Positions 8,753 to 20,118 of a stretch of DNA of 45,311 bases are shown piece after piece; the stretch's first letter is position 1, and every line of letters begins with the position of its first letter. Position numbers and translations under genes: made by a program. This DNA is from Chloroflexales bacterium. GTDB taxonomy: Bacteria; Chloroflexota; Chloroflexia; Chloroflexales; Chloroflexaceae. Below the pieces are notes generated by a model. The model was not told the origin of the DNA, searched no databases, and saw only the letters and a program-made list of their open reading frames with translations. The stretch covers positions 1 through 45,311 of the forward strand of contig JAKSDJ010000486.1 in the NCBI GenBank assembly GCA_022360155.1, given 5' to 3'.

Positions 8753-9980
8753 ATATCTCAGATGAAGAACAGAAACCATCCTTAGAACATACATTCAGCG
8801 TGAAAAGCAACGCAAGCTATAGGATGAATAATTTGTCTCTATGTACAAGTGTAGCGTGTTCATAACCGAAAATTTATTACTTTTTTGTTATATATTATCT
8901 TTACTTTCTATGACATAAATTGTTAACATTTATAACACTTTGTTCATTTTTCAAGATGTCAGGGATAGGTTTTAGACCGTTGAGAAGAGTTAAAAAGGCG
9001 TATTTTTCCGATTCCTCGGGCTCTGATGGCACTTGACATCCTAAACGTTCTGCTGGCATACTATATATGTCCAAGGTTTCGTAGCTCATACAAGGCGGCG
9101 ATTACAGCCATTGTCGTATCGTTCGCTAGGATCATTTAGGATCGTTTGCATTCCATTGTACCAATGCAGCGGGCAGTCAACCTGTTCGTTGATGCATACA
9201 GGAAGGCGTCATGAAGACAAGCAATGTGGCTTGTCTGTGCATGAACAGGCACACACAGCTATACAACAAAGGACTGTCTTCTTCTCGCCAATATGTTGAT
9301 TCGCGATGAAGGCTATGGTTTGGTGGCAATCTACACGAACAAGGGGAGCTTTGGGGAGGATCGTCCTCTCTAGCTCCCCTTTCGCTATTTACCAGGCCGG
9401 GCGAACCATACGAAAGCCTATCTGATCAAGACTGACTGTTCAGTTAGGTTCACAGGGTGAGCTCGTATGACGACTGACTCCTCACGAACCTTATAGTTGC
9501 TCGTAGGCAAGGTGCATATGGCAGTCCGGACGTATTTTAGTTAGGAGGAACGCCTTTTGTTGTAATTTCAGATACATATCGCTGGTTAGCCCTAACTGGT
9601 GTATTGGAGCAATATCTCCCTCACATGCCACTCGCCCCAAATGCATTGCAAGCCAGCACCAGCTATAATCGTAACGACTCATCACTTCATTCCAAACTCG
9701 ATACGCTCAAAACATCTTGGTCGACACTCAAACAAAGCCGGTATAAGCGGTCTTGGGGATTTGCCGATATGAAGGCGTAAACCCTGGGAGTGTCCTCTAT
9801 ACAGTCACGAAAGCTGTTGCTACCCGCCAGATTTTGGACTGACTGTGTTCAGCAGGTCTATGAAGGTTGATTAGAAGTTGAGCGCTCTGAATGATGATGC
9901 ACCAATCTTATTGTGTTCATATATTAAAACCTGTTCCATGTGACGAACAGCGATACTTTCCCAAAGGAAGGGTATAAACA
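8753..9980. other. 1.2 kb spacer with no firm gene
   Basis: The left part (8860-8945) is strikingly AT-rich compared with its surroundings. Two short minus-strand frames are conceivable but unproven: 8901-9089 (62 codons, normal-looking composition, no ribosome site) and 9491-9685 (64 codons, GTG-ATG start, weak ribosome site); neither resembles a family I know. A strong hairpin at 9341-9381 suggests that at least one short transcript ends here. The last 100 bases lead into the subtilase gene. Confidence 0.4.
9341..9390. terminator. Hairpin resembling a terminator inside the gene-free spacer
   Basis: AAGGGGAGCT (9341-9350) pairs perfectly with AGCTCCCCTT (9372-9381), with an inner GAGGATCGTCCTC that can extend the fold. 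The following sequence is only modestly T-rich. There is no gene immediately upstream on either strand, so it may end an unannotated small RNA. Confidence 0.45.
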
Positions 9981-12900
9981 ATGCTGCTGCTCAAGAAGCG
10001 ACTTGCTCGAATTGGGTTTAGTGTGTTTCTTGTCCTGACAATTGGATTGTCGAGTACTGTTGCTACGTTTGCCCAAAGCAACAACCCCAACCGCACGCTC
10101 CCGGACTCCGTTAGCGATCTCAAATTGGAGACGCCGCTTACCGATATTGTTCTCTCCCCTGAAACCAAACTCAACCCGCAGCTGCTGGAGATGCAAGGCC
10201 CGCAGCAGGTTGTCGTCCGCTTGAATGAAAACCCGGTCGCGGTGATCGCCGCACGAAACCCGCGCGCCGTTTTACAGCGTCGCCAGTTAGACCGCGTCCA
10301 GCAACAGCAGGACAGCTTCCTGCGCCAGGCGCGCGCCGCCGACTCCGGACTGAAGATGCTTGGCACAGCGCGGTTGGCTCTCAATGCAGTAATACTCGAG
10401 GTTGACGCCGTAACCCTTGCCGCTCTCGCTGCTCGTCCCGAAGTCGTTTCAATCAACCCCGTCCTCGACTACGAACTCGACCTCAGCGATACCGTGCCCT
10501 ACATCGGCGCCACGGCAGTGCAAGAGTCGGGCTACGATGGCAGCGGGGTCAAGGTTGCTGTTCTCGACAGCGGGATTGACTACACCCACATTGCGCTGGG
10601 CGGCGCCGGCTCCCGCGAAGCTTACGAAGCGGCCTGGGGTGTTGACGTTAACGATCCGCGCAACACAACGCGGGATGGACTATTCCCAACTGCGAAGGTG
10701 GTTGGCGGCTATGACTTTGTTGGCGAGTTCTGGGATCGCACCAACGTTACCGAACTATCGCCCGATCCCGACCCAATCGATCTCGATGGTCACGGCACCC
10801 ACGTTGCCGATATCATCGGCGGCGTGAATGGCGTCGCTCCTGGCGTGGATTTTTACGCAGTCAAGGTTTGCTCGGCAGTCTCGTCGGCATGCAGCGGTGT
10901 TGCGCTCCTCCAGGGGATGGATTTCGCCCTTGATCCCAACGGTGACGGTCTTGTCAACGATAAAGTTGATATTATCAACATGTCGCTCGGTTCACCGTAT
11001 GGCCAGGCCTTCGACGACGACCTTTCAACCGCGGTCGATAACGCGAGCGCTCTCGGTGTGCTAACGGTCGCATCGGCGGGCAACTCGGCTGACAAGCCCT
11101 ACGTGACCGGCACACCCGCCGGAACGACCACAGCGCTGTCGGTCGCCCAGACGCAGACGCCCTCGGCGTTCCTGCCGCTGCTTGAAATTGTCGAGCCATC
11201 ATCTATTGCTGGGCAGTACGCAGCCGTGTTCCAGCCCTGGTCGAGTATGCTGACTGACGTCATCGAAGCTCCGGTCCAATACGGCGATGGCGCCGGCGGC
11301 AACCTGAACGCTTGCGCCGACTTTGCCCCGGGTTCGCTCACGGGCAAGATCGTTCTGGTCGACCGAGGCGGTTGTACGTTTAGCAGCAAGATCTATCGGG
11401 TCGAGCAGGGTGGCGGACTGGCCGGCGTTATCGGCCTGGTTGCGCCTGGCGAGCCGTTTTCGGGCGGTTTCGGCGGCGACACGCCGGCGCCCGCTATCCC
11501 TGGCTTCATGATCAGCCAGGCTGACTCGAACACGGTCAAGAGCCAGCTCGACGCCGGGGTGACTGCGCGGCTCGATCCGGCAACGATCCTTCCGCTTGTC
11601 AAGCACCTGGTTGGCTCCTCGTCGCGTGGTCCGACCATGAACTACAATAGCTTGCCCAAACCCGAGATCGGCGCGCCTGGAGCCTCGATTTCGGCAGTAG
11701 CCGGCTCCGGCGCCGGAGTCGAGCCGTTTGGCGGCACCTCTGGCGCGGCGCCGATGGTCAGCGGTGCGGCGGCGTTGCTGCGCCAGGCGCATCCGTTCCG
11801 GCCTATCCGCGACCTAAAACCAATGCTGATGAACACCGCCGAGATCAATGTTATGAATCGGCCAGCTTTTTTTGACGGCGATAAGGCCGCAATCACCCGC
11901 ATCGGCGGCGGTGAAGTCCGGGTCGACCGGGCGCTGAACACACCGGCGGCCGCGTGGGATCTCTTCACCCGCAGCGGCACGCTGGCCTTCGGCTTCCTCG
12001 ACGTTACCGACGAGAGTGTCACCCTGGTGCGACGGGCGACCGTGCGCAACTACACCGGCGAGACGTTGACATACCAGATCAAGCCGACCTTCCGTTTTAC
12101 CGACGATATTGAGAATGGCGCAATCACTATCAGCGCCCCCGAATCCATCACGATTCCACCGCTGAGGAACGCTGGCTTCAATGTTGTCATGACCATTGAT
12201 GGCGCGAAGCTGCGCGAGTGGGGGCTCAACTCGGGTTCGCAGGGCGCCAACGCCGACATCCTCACCACCTTTGAGTATGACGGCTATATCTTCCTTGACG
12301 ATCCGACCACCGCAACCAGCGATGACCTGCACCTGGCTTGGCATATACTGCCGCGCTTGGCGGCCAACGTCACGGCAGAGACGACAACCGTCGTGCCGAA
12401 TAGCTCAATCACGCTCGCGAACAGCGGTGTTGGCACGGGGTATGTGAACACATACTCGCTGATCGGCGTTAGCCCCAACCTCCCTGAGGGCGAGCGTGGC
12501 GAGCAAAACCCTACCCCTGATCTGCGCTATGTTGGCGTCCAGACCTTCCCGGTTGATGCAGGAGTTTGCTCTGACAATCCGTCATTTGTGATGAGTTTTG
12601 CGGTCAACACCTGGGAGCGGCAGACTCACGCCAATGCGCCAGCCCGCTTCGAGTTCTATCTGGATACTAATCAAGACGGCACAACTGACTACGTCGTCTT
12701 TAACGCTGATCGCTCGGTGTCCCAGCTTTCACAGTCCACTACAACCGATGGCCGTAATGCCACCTATGTACAGAACAACGCAACCGGTCGAGCCAGCGTC
12801 TTTTTCTTTACGGACCACGGTACCAATAGCGCTAACACTGTACTCACCTTCTGTGGCGAGCAGATCGGTATGAATGCGGAAAATCTCGGCCAGCTCATGG

Positions 12901-13196
12901 GAGTACGCGCCGTAGCCCGTGACCGCTCCTTCACTGGCGTTGTTACCGATGCCATCGATGGCATCACCATTGCGCCAGGTGGAGAAAACTACCTCGCCAT
13001 CAACCCAGAGGGCGGCACGAGCATTGACATGCCCGCCAATGGCAGCACGCCGCTGAACATTGTTGCAGTAGAGGGTGCAAGCGCCAACCCAAGCGAAACC
13101 GGGGTGCTCCTCTTCTTGGACGCAGTGCGAAGCGGTGGTGTCAAGGGCGGCGCACCGGTCGACAACGAGGCGATTGCCATCACCGTTACGCCCTAA
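9981..13196 (+). CDS. Secreted subtilisin-like serine protease (S8) with protease-associated domain
   Basis: 1071 residues. A signal peptide (about 1-32, KKR then hydrophobic, ending ATFAQS) sends it out of the cell. Residues ~70-160 form an I9-like propeptide. The S8 triad is complete: Asp196 (VAVLDSGIDYTH), His271 (DLDGHGTHVAD) and Ser587 (GGTSGAAPMVSG), with the oxyanion Asn368 (SAGNS). A PA domain is inserted between His and Ser (about 412-540; KIVLVDRGGCTF). About 450 residues of beta-rich domains follow, perhaps for surface binding. The ribosome site (AAAGGAAGG) supports the start. A second large subtilase follows 257 bases downstream. Likely role: degradation of external protein for nutrition; the substrate is unknown. 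Confidence 0.9.
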   Translation: MLLLKKRLARIGFSVFLVLTIGLSSTVATFAQSNNPNRTLPDSVSDLKLETPLTDIVLSPETKLNPQLLEMQGPQQVVVRLNENPVAVIAARNPRAVLQRRQLDRVQQQQDSFLRQARAADSGLKMLGTARLALNAVILEVDAVTLAALAARPEVVSINPVLDYELDLSDTVPYIGATAVQESGYDGSGVKVAVLDSGIDYTHIALGGAGSREAYEAAWGVDVNDPRNTTRDGLFPTAKVVGGYDFVGEFWDRTNVTELSPDPDPIDLDGHGTHVADIIGGVNGVAPGVDFYAVKVCSAVSSACSGVALLQGMDFALDPNGDGLVNDKVDIINMSLGSPYGQAFDDDLSTAVDNASALGVLTVASAGNSADKPYVTGTPAGTTTALSVAQTQTPSAFLPLLEIVEPSSIAGQYAAVFQPWSSMLTDVIEAPVQYGDGAGGNLNACADFAPGSLTGKIVLVDRGGCTFSSKIYRVEQGGGLAGVIGLVAPGEPFSGGFGGDTPAPAIPGFMISQADSNTVKSQLDAGVTARLDPATILPLVKHLVGSSSRGPTMNYNSLPKPEIGAPGASISAVAGSGAGVEPFGGTSGAAPMVSGAAALLRQAHPFRPIRDLKPMLMNTAEINVMNRPAFFDGDKAAITRIGGGEVRVDRALNTPAAAWDLFTRSGTLAFGFLDVTDESVTLVRRATVRNYTGETLTYQIKPTFRFTDDIENGAITISAPESITIPPLRNAGFNVVMTIDGAKLREWGLNSGSQGANADILTTFEYDGYIFLDDPTTATSDDLHLAWHILPRLAANVTAETTTVVPNSSITLANSGVGTGYVNTYSLIGVSPNLPEGERGEQNPTPDLRYVGVQTFPVDAGVCSDNPSFVMSFAVNTWERQTHANAPARFEFYLDTNQDGTTDYVVFNADRSVSQLSQSTTTDGRNATYVQNNATGRASVFFFTDHGTNSANTVLTFCGEQIGMNAENLGQLMGVRAVARDRSFTGVVTDAIDGITIAPGGENYLAINPEGGTSIDMPANGSTPLNIVAVEGASANPSETGVLLFLDAVRSGGVKGGAPVDNEAIAITVTP

Positions 13197-13224
13197 TCGC
13201 GTTATCTCTATCGCGGTATAGATG

Positions 13225-13258
13225 CGCAGCGGACCGCTGAATCAAGTGGTTCGCTGCG
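13225..13258 (+). terminator. Hairpin after the first subtilase gene
   Basis: CGCAGCGGACC (13225-13235) pairs with GGTTCGCTGCG (13248-13258), 11 pairs with one G-U, 28 bases past the stop codon. There is no T-tract directly after it, so it may be a 3' stabilising hairpin or a weak terminator. Confidence 0.5.
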
Positions 13259-13298
13259 TCGAGACAAAGTAGAAAGGAGGGTTTTTTTATTGCAGCAC

Positions 13299-13376
13299 CT
13301 TTGGGGAAACCCAAAGCCAGTGATCTTTGCTATTCATAATAGAAACGACGCCCCCAGGGACTCGTACGTGTCGTTT
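13299..13376 (+). other. Structured leader upstream of the second subtilase
   Basis: CTTTGGG-GAAA-CCCAAAG (13299-13316) is a perfect 7-bp stem closed by a GNRA tetraloop. AAACGAC (13343-13349) pairs with GTCGTTT (13370-13376). Two adjacent stems in a 5' leader suggest an RNA element, but I could not match them to a known riboswitch class. Confidence 0.35.
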
Positions 13377-13453
13377 TCGATGCGCATTGCATCTTCATAC
13401 ACATGCGCTTTAGCCAACACTATATTATTCCCGTGTAAGGAGGGAGTTATATA

Positions 13454-16400
13454 ATGAGTCAACGTACTCGGACTATATTCGCAAAATTGTTCGGCCTGTT
13501 GTTAATCTTGTCCCTTGGGTTGGCATTTCAACCCGCAGCGACAGCCCAAAGGCCTTCGGTTGACGACTTCGCGCGCTTGCGTGAACGGCTGAACCCGATA
13601 ACGAAAATCCACCCGAACCTTTTGACCGAGGTCAACACAGCGACAGGAGGCAAGGATCTCCAGTTTGTGGCCCGGATTAAGGCCGGTACCGATCTGAGCG
13701 CCTACACCGATTCGTGGTTTGCGCGCCCCTTCATCGACCCGCTGGGCAACACTGTTGCAATTGGGACAGCCAAGCCTACCGAAATCTTGAAACTAGCCTC
13801 ACTCGATGGCGTGCTGACCTTGCGTCGCCCCGAGTCATTAATCAAACCACCTGCACCGGTTGACCCCGATGTGGCCGAAGCGGTCAATCTCAACGCCACG
13901 CGCCAACTCAACCTGACGCCAACGGCCGGCGGCGGACCTGCTCCCGCAGGTTGGTATTATACCGGCAGCGCGATCCACGGCGCCCAGGAAGCCTGGGCCA
14001 AGGGATACACCGGCGAAGGCGTACGCCACCTGGTCAACGACTCGGGCGCGGACTATTGCCATGCTGACTTGCACGGCACATGGGCCTATATCGACGATCC
14101 GGCATCGCCCTACTATGGCTTGCCGCAGATGTTCGATGGCTTTTCGAGCTATAATGCCGCCCTTGATTACAATCTGGGCCAGAGCAATATTGCCAACGGT
14201 CGGACCGATTATTCCGACACCTCGGCCACAGCCAGCGGTAATTTCAGCTATGCCCCACTGGGCGCTGATGTCGCGCACGACTACAATGTACCCGGCACCA
14301 GCAAAAGCGGCGTCTATCACTACGGCTCACACCCAGATAAAGCTCTGGCTTCCGTCGCTGCTACCTTAAGTGGCGCATTCGGTGACGGCGCCGCTGTGCG
14401 CGGAGAGCGCGCCGCGATATTGGTTGTAGACGAAACCACCGCCGGTGTCTATGACACCGTCTATGTTGACCTGAACTACAACTTCGACTTCACTGATGAT
14501 AAGCCGGCTCGCCTGAGTCGCGACTTCGGCTACAAAGAGACTGCCTGTCTCGACTACAATGGCGACGGGCTGAATGATGTCTCTGGCGGCCTAGTCTACT
14601 TCATCTCCGATGGCTCCACGGCGGCGCCCACCCTCGATTGGTATTATGGCGTCCCTGGCAGCGCCTATGGCAACGGTGAATTGGTCGCCTTCCACGTGAT
14701 GGACTATTTCGAGGGCGGCGGCACCCATGGCATGGGTTGCACCTCGGTAGCGGTCGGCCAGGGTGTCGTCAGCGGGTCGATCATCTCGGGACCGGAAGGC
14801 CCGCCGCAGGCTGAAGGCAAAGGCTTAGTCGTTGGCCCAGGCAAAGATGTGATGACAACCCAGAATGGCAACTTTTACATCAACCCCTTCATCGAGGATG
14901 CGTATATCTACGCTGGCTTGGGATATGACGGCGTGTCTGGCACCGGCGACGACGTACAGATCGTCAGCAACTCCTGGGGCTTCAGCGGTACGGACAACGA
15001 CGGCTTCGATAACGACTCGCGGCTGATCGACCAGATCAACCGTGAACTGGCGCCGAACACCGCGTTGCTCTTCTCGACCGGCAATGGCGCCGCAGGGTAC
15101 GGAACCAATGCGCCGCCCAGCCCGGCGAGCGGCATTGGTATTGGCGCATCGACGCTCTATGGCTCGATTGGCAACTTCGAGGCCATCGAGTCGGCTGACC
15201 AGATCGTCGGCGGCGACCCGATATCCTGGTCGAACCGTGGACCGGGCGTCAATGTCGACACTGGCGCCGATGTAATTGCCACAGGCGCATTTGGCACCGG
15301 TTCTGTGGCGCTGAACCAAGTGCTGGACGGCTCGATTGCGACGGCCAGCTTTGGCGGGACATCGATGGCTGGCCCGGTGGCGGCAGGCAACCTAGCGCTG
15401 ATCTACGACGCTTGGCGTGATCGCACCGGCGCGTGGCCAAGTTTCGATCAAGCCAAGGCGTTGCTGATGGGAACAGCTAAGAACACCGGCCACGACATCT
15501 GGAGCCAGGGCGGCGGTCTGGTTGACTCCGATACCGGCACCGACGCGGCGGCTGGTTTGGGTGATGTGTATGCAACACCATCCGAGTGGTCGGTCGGCAG
15601 CTATCGAGGCGAGGAGTATCCTGCCTTCGCGAACATTATCCACCCCGGCCAGATCGACACCCAGACCTTCACGCTGTGGAATCATAGCGATAAGCCGACG
15701 CGCGTACGGCTCAACGCGCTGGAACTGGTCAAGATGGGCGCGAAAGACTATTCGTTCCGGTCATTGGACCAGTCTCTCGACCATGGCGCCTTTACCACCC
15801 CTGACTATGTCTTCCGCATTGACCAGGATATTCCGCCGGGAACGGAAATGCTCCAGGTGCGGGTCCAGAAGCCCTACAAGCAGTTCGACCCCGACGACAA
15901 CCAGGCGCCGCCCTTCAACAACTGGCGAGTCCATGTACAGAACTGGACCGATGTCGATGGCGACGGACAATTCTGGGTCGACGCCAATGACAATGGTAAA
16001 GTCGATCTCAATGGTGAGATGGAGACTGGTGAACATATCCGCTTCACCTATGGCTACAACACCGGCCCAAGCCAGCAAGCGCGGGTCGGCTACCCGCTGA
16101 AGCGTATGGCCGATGGCATTCTATTGACGCTGCGTCACCGCGATCAGGCTGAATCTGTGTCGCAGACCGACCTGACGATCGAGGCGTCGTACTGGCGGCA
16201 CAAGCGCTGGCCGTGGCTCCGCTTCGACCAGAACGTCGTCACCATTCCGGCCCGTAGCAGTGCAACATTCAATGCGACCTTCTTGGCGCCGCCCCAGGCG
16301 CCAAATGGCATGTATGAAGGTTCCATCGTGGCGAACTATAGCGACGATGGTCGCAAAGAATTAATCATTCCAGTGACCGTGGCAGTGGCGGCACAGGGCG

Positions 16401-17470
16401 GCAACTTTGAGTTTGGGAAGTTCTCTACAAAGCGTTCACCGTACGACAATGCCAACATGTTCGGCTACACTGACTATAACTGGCGGGCAGAGTCGGGTGA
16501 TTGGCGCTTCTTCTGGACGGATGTCGCCGCCAGCGATCTGCCGTCTGAGGGGTCGCCCTATCTGGTGGTTGACAATGCGTGGCTCAATGAGGGGACCGAC
16601 ATTGATACCATCATCCTCGGCCCAACCGAGGACGACTTAGCAGTTCAAAACCCGGCCACATATGGCCCTTACACTCTGGGTCAGGTCGGGCGGAGCGCTT
16701 ACACCTATATCGGCAGCGGTCGTTGGCGCTATCAGACCTCGTCGGGCGGCCCACGCGAGATCATCGCGGCGCCGGTCAGCGAGGGCTTGCATGGCATCCT
16801 GCTCCACCAGGTCAAGGTGGATGGCAGCACGCTAAACGACCGCTTCTATGGGCAGGCTGGTCTGGTGACGTTGAACCCCAGCACAATTGGCGGAACCTCC
16901 AGCCAGGGTTCAACGACGCTCTCTATTGATAGCGATATCGCGTTGAGCGGCTTCGTTGCCCGGGGCTTCGGACTCGGCGCTCCGGAGACGACAACCGGCG
17001 CCGTCAACCAGGACGACCCCAACGATCCATCCTCCGCCTCGTTTGTAATGACAGTGGATATCGACAATGGGGCGTTGCTGGAAGTTAGCACCGGGAACGC
17101 AGCCGGGAATGACCTCGATCTTTTCGTCTATGGCCCCGACGGCGAACTCCTCGGCTCGTCGACCACACCAACCGACGAAGAGTTCGTGTCGATCCTCTTC
17201 CCAGAAAACGGCATGTACACGATTGCCGTACTAGGCTGGAATGTTCCAACTGGCAGCACTTCGTTCGATCTGACGGTGAATGCTGTTCAGGGCAACGACG
17301 TGACCGTCAGCAACCTGCCATCGAACATTCCGGCGGGTGGCTCGGCTACGATGACCGTGAATTGGTCAACGGCGGACAAGGCCCCTGGCACATACTATGG
17401 TCTGGTGCTGATGGGTCCGGCTGACGCGCCGGCGCTGTTCCAGACGCCGGTCGAGGTGACGATCGAGTAG
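13454..17470 (+). CDS. Large secreted subtilase (S8) with TPP II-like catalytic spacing and C-terminal PPC-like domain
   Basis: 1338 residues with a strong ribosome site (AAGGAGGGAG). Signal peptide about 1-31. The triad is Asp196 (VNDSGADYCHADL), His425 (GGTHGMGCTSVA) and Ser637 (FGGTSMAGPVAAG), with a likely oxyanion Asn544 (STGNG). Asp and His are 229 residues apart, where ordinary subtilisins have about 30; tripeptidyl peptidase II has a similar long insert. The insert (205-420) carries Asp-rich segments such as LDYNGDGLNDVSGG, which look calcium-binding. The region 650-1150 is beta-rich, and about 1190-1290 resembles a pre-peptidase C-terminal domain (DLDLFVYGPDGELL). Secreted, so not the cytosolic TPP II role. 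It ends in a hairpin shared with the convergent lipoprotein gene. Confidence 0.88.
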   Translation: MSQRTRTIFAKLFGLLLILSLGLAFQPAATAQRPSVDDFARLRERLNPITKIHPNLLTEVNTATGGKDLQFVARIKAGTDLSAYTDSWFARPFIDPLGNTVAIGTAKPTEILKLASLDGVLTLRRPESLIKPPAPVDPDVAEAVNLNATRQLNLTPTAGGGPAPAGWYYTGSAIHGAQEAWAKGYTGEGVRHLVNDSGADYCHADLHGTWAYIDDPASPYYGLPQMFDGFSSYNAALDYNLGQSNIANGRTDYSDTSATASGNFSYAPLGADVAHDYNVPGTSKSGVYHYGSHPDKALASVAATLSGAFGDGAAVRGERAAILVVDETTAGVYDTVYVDLNYNFDFTDDKPARLSRDFGYKETACLDYNGDGLNDVSGGLVYFISDGSTAAPTLDWYYGVPGSAYGNGELVAFHVMDYFEGGGTHGMGCTSVAVGQGVVSGSIISGPEGPPQAEGKGLVVGPGKDVMTTQNGNFYINPFIEDAYIYAGLGYDGVSGTGDDVQIVSNSWGFSGTDNDGFDNDSRLIDQINRELAPNTALLFSTGNGAAGYGTNAPPSPASGIGIGASTLYGSIGNFEAIESADQIVGGDPISWSNRGPGVNVDTGADVIATGAFGTGSVALNQVLDGSIATASFGGTSMAGPVAAGNLALIYDAWRDRTGAWPSFDQAKALLMGTAKNTGHDIWSQGGGLVDSDTGTDAAAGLGDVYATPSEWSVGSYRGEEYPAFANIIHPGQIDTQTFTLWNHSDKPTRVRLNALELVKMGAKDYSFRSLDQSLDHGAFTTPDYVFRIDQDIPPGTEMLQVRVQKPYKQFDPDDNQAPPFNNWRVHVQNWTDVDGDGQFWVDANDNGKVDLNGEMETGEHIRFTYGYNTGPSQQARVGYPLKRMADGILLTLRHRDQAESVSQTDLTIEASYWRHKRWPWLRFDQNVVTIPARSSATFNATFLAPPQAPNGMYEGSIVANYSDDGRKELIIPVTVAVAAQGGNFEFGKFSTKRSPYDNANMFGYTDYNWRAESGDWRFFWTDVAASDLPSEGSPYLVVDNAWLNEGTDIDTIILGPTEDDLAVQNPATYGPYTLGQVGRSAYTYIGSGRWRYQTSSGGPREIIAAPVSEGLHGILLHQVKVDGSTLNDRFYGQAGLVTLNPSTIGGTSSQGSTTLSIDSDIALSGFVARGFGLGAPETTTGAVNQDDPNDPSSASFVMTVDIDNGALLEVSTGNAAGNDLDLFVYGPDGELLGSSTTPTDEEFVSILFPENGMYTIAVLGWNVPTGSTSFDLTVNAVQGNDVTVSNLPSNIPAGGSATMTVNWSTADKAPGTYYGLVLMGPADAPALFQTPVEVTIE

Positions 17471-17490
17471 TAGAGAGGAGTGCAAAGTCT

Positions 17491-17537
17491 GGCGCTGAGA
17501 GTACAAACAACTGCTCTCAGCGCCGGCCTCTTGTTTT
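17491..17537. terminator. Bidirectional terminator between convergent genes
   Basis: GGCGCTGAGAG (17491-17501) pairs perfectly with CTCTCAGCGCC (17514-17524), followed by a T-rich TTGTTTTT on the plus side. It lies between the subtilase stop and the lipoprotein stop and can serve both. Confidence 0.8.
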
Positions 17538-18571
17538 TAGCGAACGCCGCAGTAGTATCCCAATGCAGCTAGTGCTACGTAGCGATACTGTGTGTTGTCA
17601 ACCTGAAGCACAACTTCATACCCCATTCTCAGGCCGTCGCCAAGCGCGCCACTCTCATCGGCAACGGTCGTTCCGCACGGCGCCGCAGATTGAAGCTCCG
17701 CTTCCCGCGTGCTTACGACCAAGATGGTTTCGGCCCCCACGCCAAGCCGAGCAGCCAAGTGCTCAATCGAAGCCTGTTCTGCTCGGTCTTTGTGCTGAGT
17801 TGCTGGCTGTGTATCGCTTACCAAGTCGCTCTCATCAACGCTATAGATCAGAAACTGGTCAGCTGGCGCGCGTGTTGTCGGCTGCGTCGACGCAGATTGG
17901 GGTGAGCAGAGGAAGAAGAAGCCCCTAGTCGAGGAACGGTAGTCATACTCGGTAGCGCCCACACGCAGAACCACCCGGTACCCATCAACCTGCGCCTGGG
18001 TGTATTCCATACCAGGTTGCGGGCAGCCCAGCGAGCCGTCATTCCAGGTGGTAAACTCGCTTGCGACCGTGACGATAGCCGAACGCTCGGCGCCGGTGCG
18101 ATCCGCCAGGTCATCGATAATCTTTGCCATCAGGTCGGCAGGAACCTCGCCAAGAACAGCCGCTGCGGTTGGTGGGGCAGGCGATTCTTGCAACAAGGGC
18201 GCCGGGGAAACCGCCGGCTGGAGGACAACCGTTGTTGGCGTGATCGGCGCAACCGTCGTCCTGGCGACAGATGTACCGGCCGGTGCGGCTGGATCAGATG
18301 CGCCTGAGGGCGTCGTTGTCGCCCGACTGCTCTCGGTTGTTCCAGGCGCGGGAGAGTCGGTCGGCATTCCGACCTGAACCGTCTGTGTCGCTTCAGGTGT
18401 AGAAGGTTGGGTCGTGGTTTCGACCTGAACCGTCTGTGTCGCTGCAGTAGCAGCAGAGTCTGGCGTGTTTGTTGCGGAGCTGTTTTGGTTAGCCGGATTG
18501 GGTTGGCCGCACGCGGCAAGCATGCCGACCAATAATCCACCGAGGAGGAATCTGGTCAATATGTGCTTCAT
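17537..18571 (-). CDS. Lipoprotein with Ser/Thr/Pro-rich linker and a duplicated ~80-residue domain
   Basis: 344 residues from the chosen start, which has GGGAG ahead of it and begins MKHILTRFLLGG; the lipobox LAAC puts the lipidated Cys at 21. Residues 22-140 are a low-complexity Thr/Pro/Ala/Ser linker, including a 22-bp direct DNA repeat (18371-18392 and 18422-18443) that repeats TQTVQV. Two related domains follow: 144-222 (DGSLGCPQPGMEY, DGYRVVLRVGATEYDYR, FLC) and 264-341 (APCGTT, GYEVVLQVDNTQYRYV, YYC). Both have a helix, a central Cys and a terminal Cys, suggesting one disulfide each. Function unknown; likely anchored on the outer face of the membrane. The N-terminal extension back to 18640 is unlikely because it would place charged sequence before the signal. 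Confidence 0.8.
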   Translation of the reverse strand: MKHILTRFLLGGLLVGMLAACGQPNPANQNSSATNTPDSAATAATQTVQVETTTQPSTPEATQTVQVGMPTDSPAPGTTESSRATTTPSGASDPAAPAGTSVARTTVAPITPTTVVLQPAVSPAPLLQESPAPPTAAAVLGEVPADLMAKIIDDLADRTGAERSAIVTVASEFTTWNDGSLGCPQPGMEYTQAQVDGYRVVLRVGATEYDYRSSTRGFFFLCSPQSASTQPTTRAPADQFLIYSVDESDLVSDTQPATQHKDRAEQASIEHLAARLGVGAETILVVSTREAELQSAAPCGTTVADESGALGDGLRMGYEVVLQVDNTQYRYVALAALGYYCGVR

Positions 18572-18598
18572 CGTTGTCTCCCTAATCGAACAGAAGAA

Positions 18599-20091
<1,493 letters not shown>

Positions 20092-20093
20092 TG

Positions 20094-20113
20094 ATCCCCG
20101 CGTATGCGGGGAT
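20094..20113. repeat. 8-bp stem hairpin directly after thrC
   Basis: ATCCCCGC-GTAT-GCGGGGAT forms a perfect 8-bp stem with a four-base loop, two bases after the stop codon. No T-tract follows, so it is more likely a REP-like palindrome or 3'-end stabiliser than a terminator. Confidence 0.5.
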
Positions 20114-20118
20114 GAGGC

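Noticed and set aside
13299-13376. c-di-GMP class I riboswitch
   Set aside because: There is a GNRA hairpin, but the conserved core sequence around it does not match the class as I know it.
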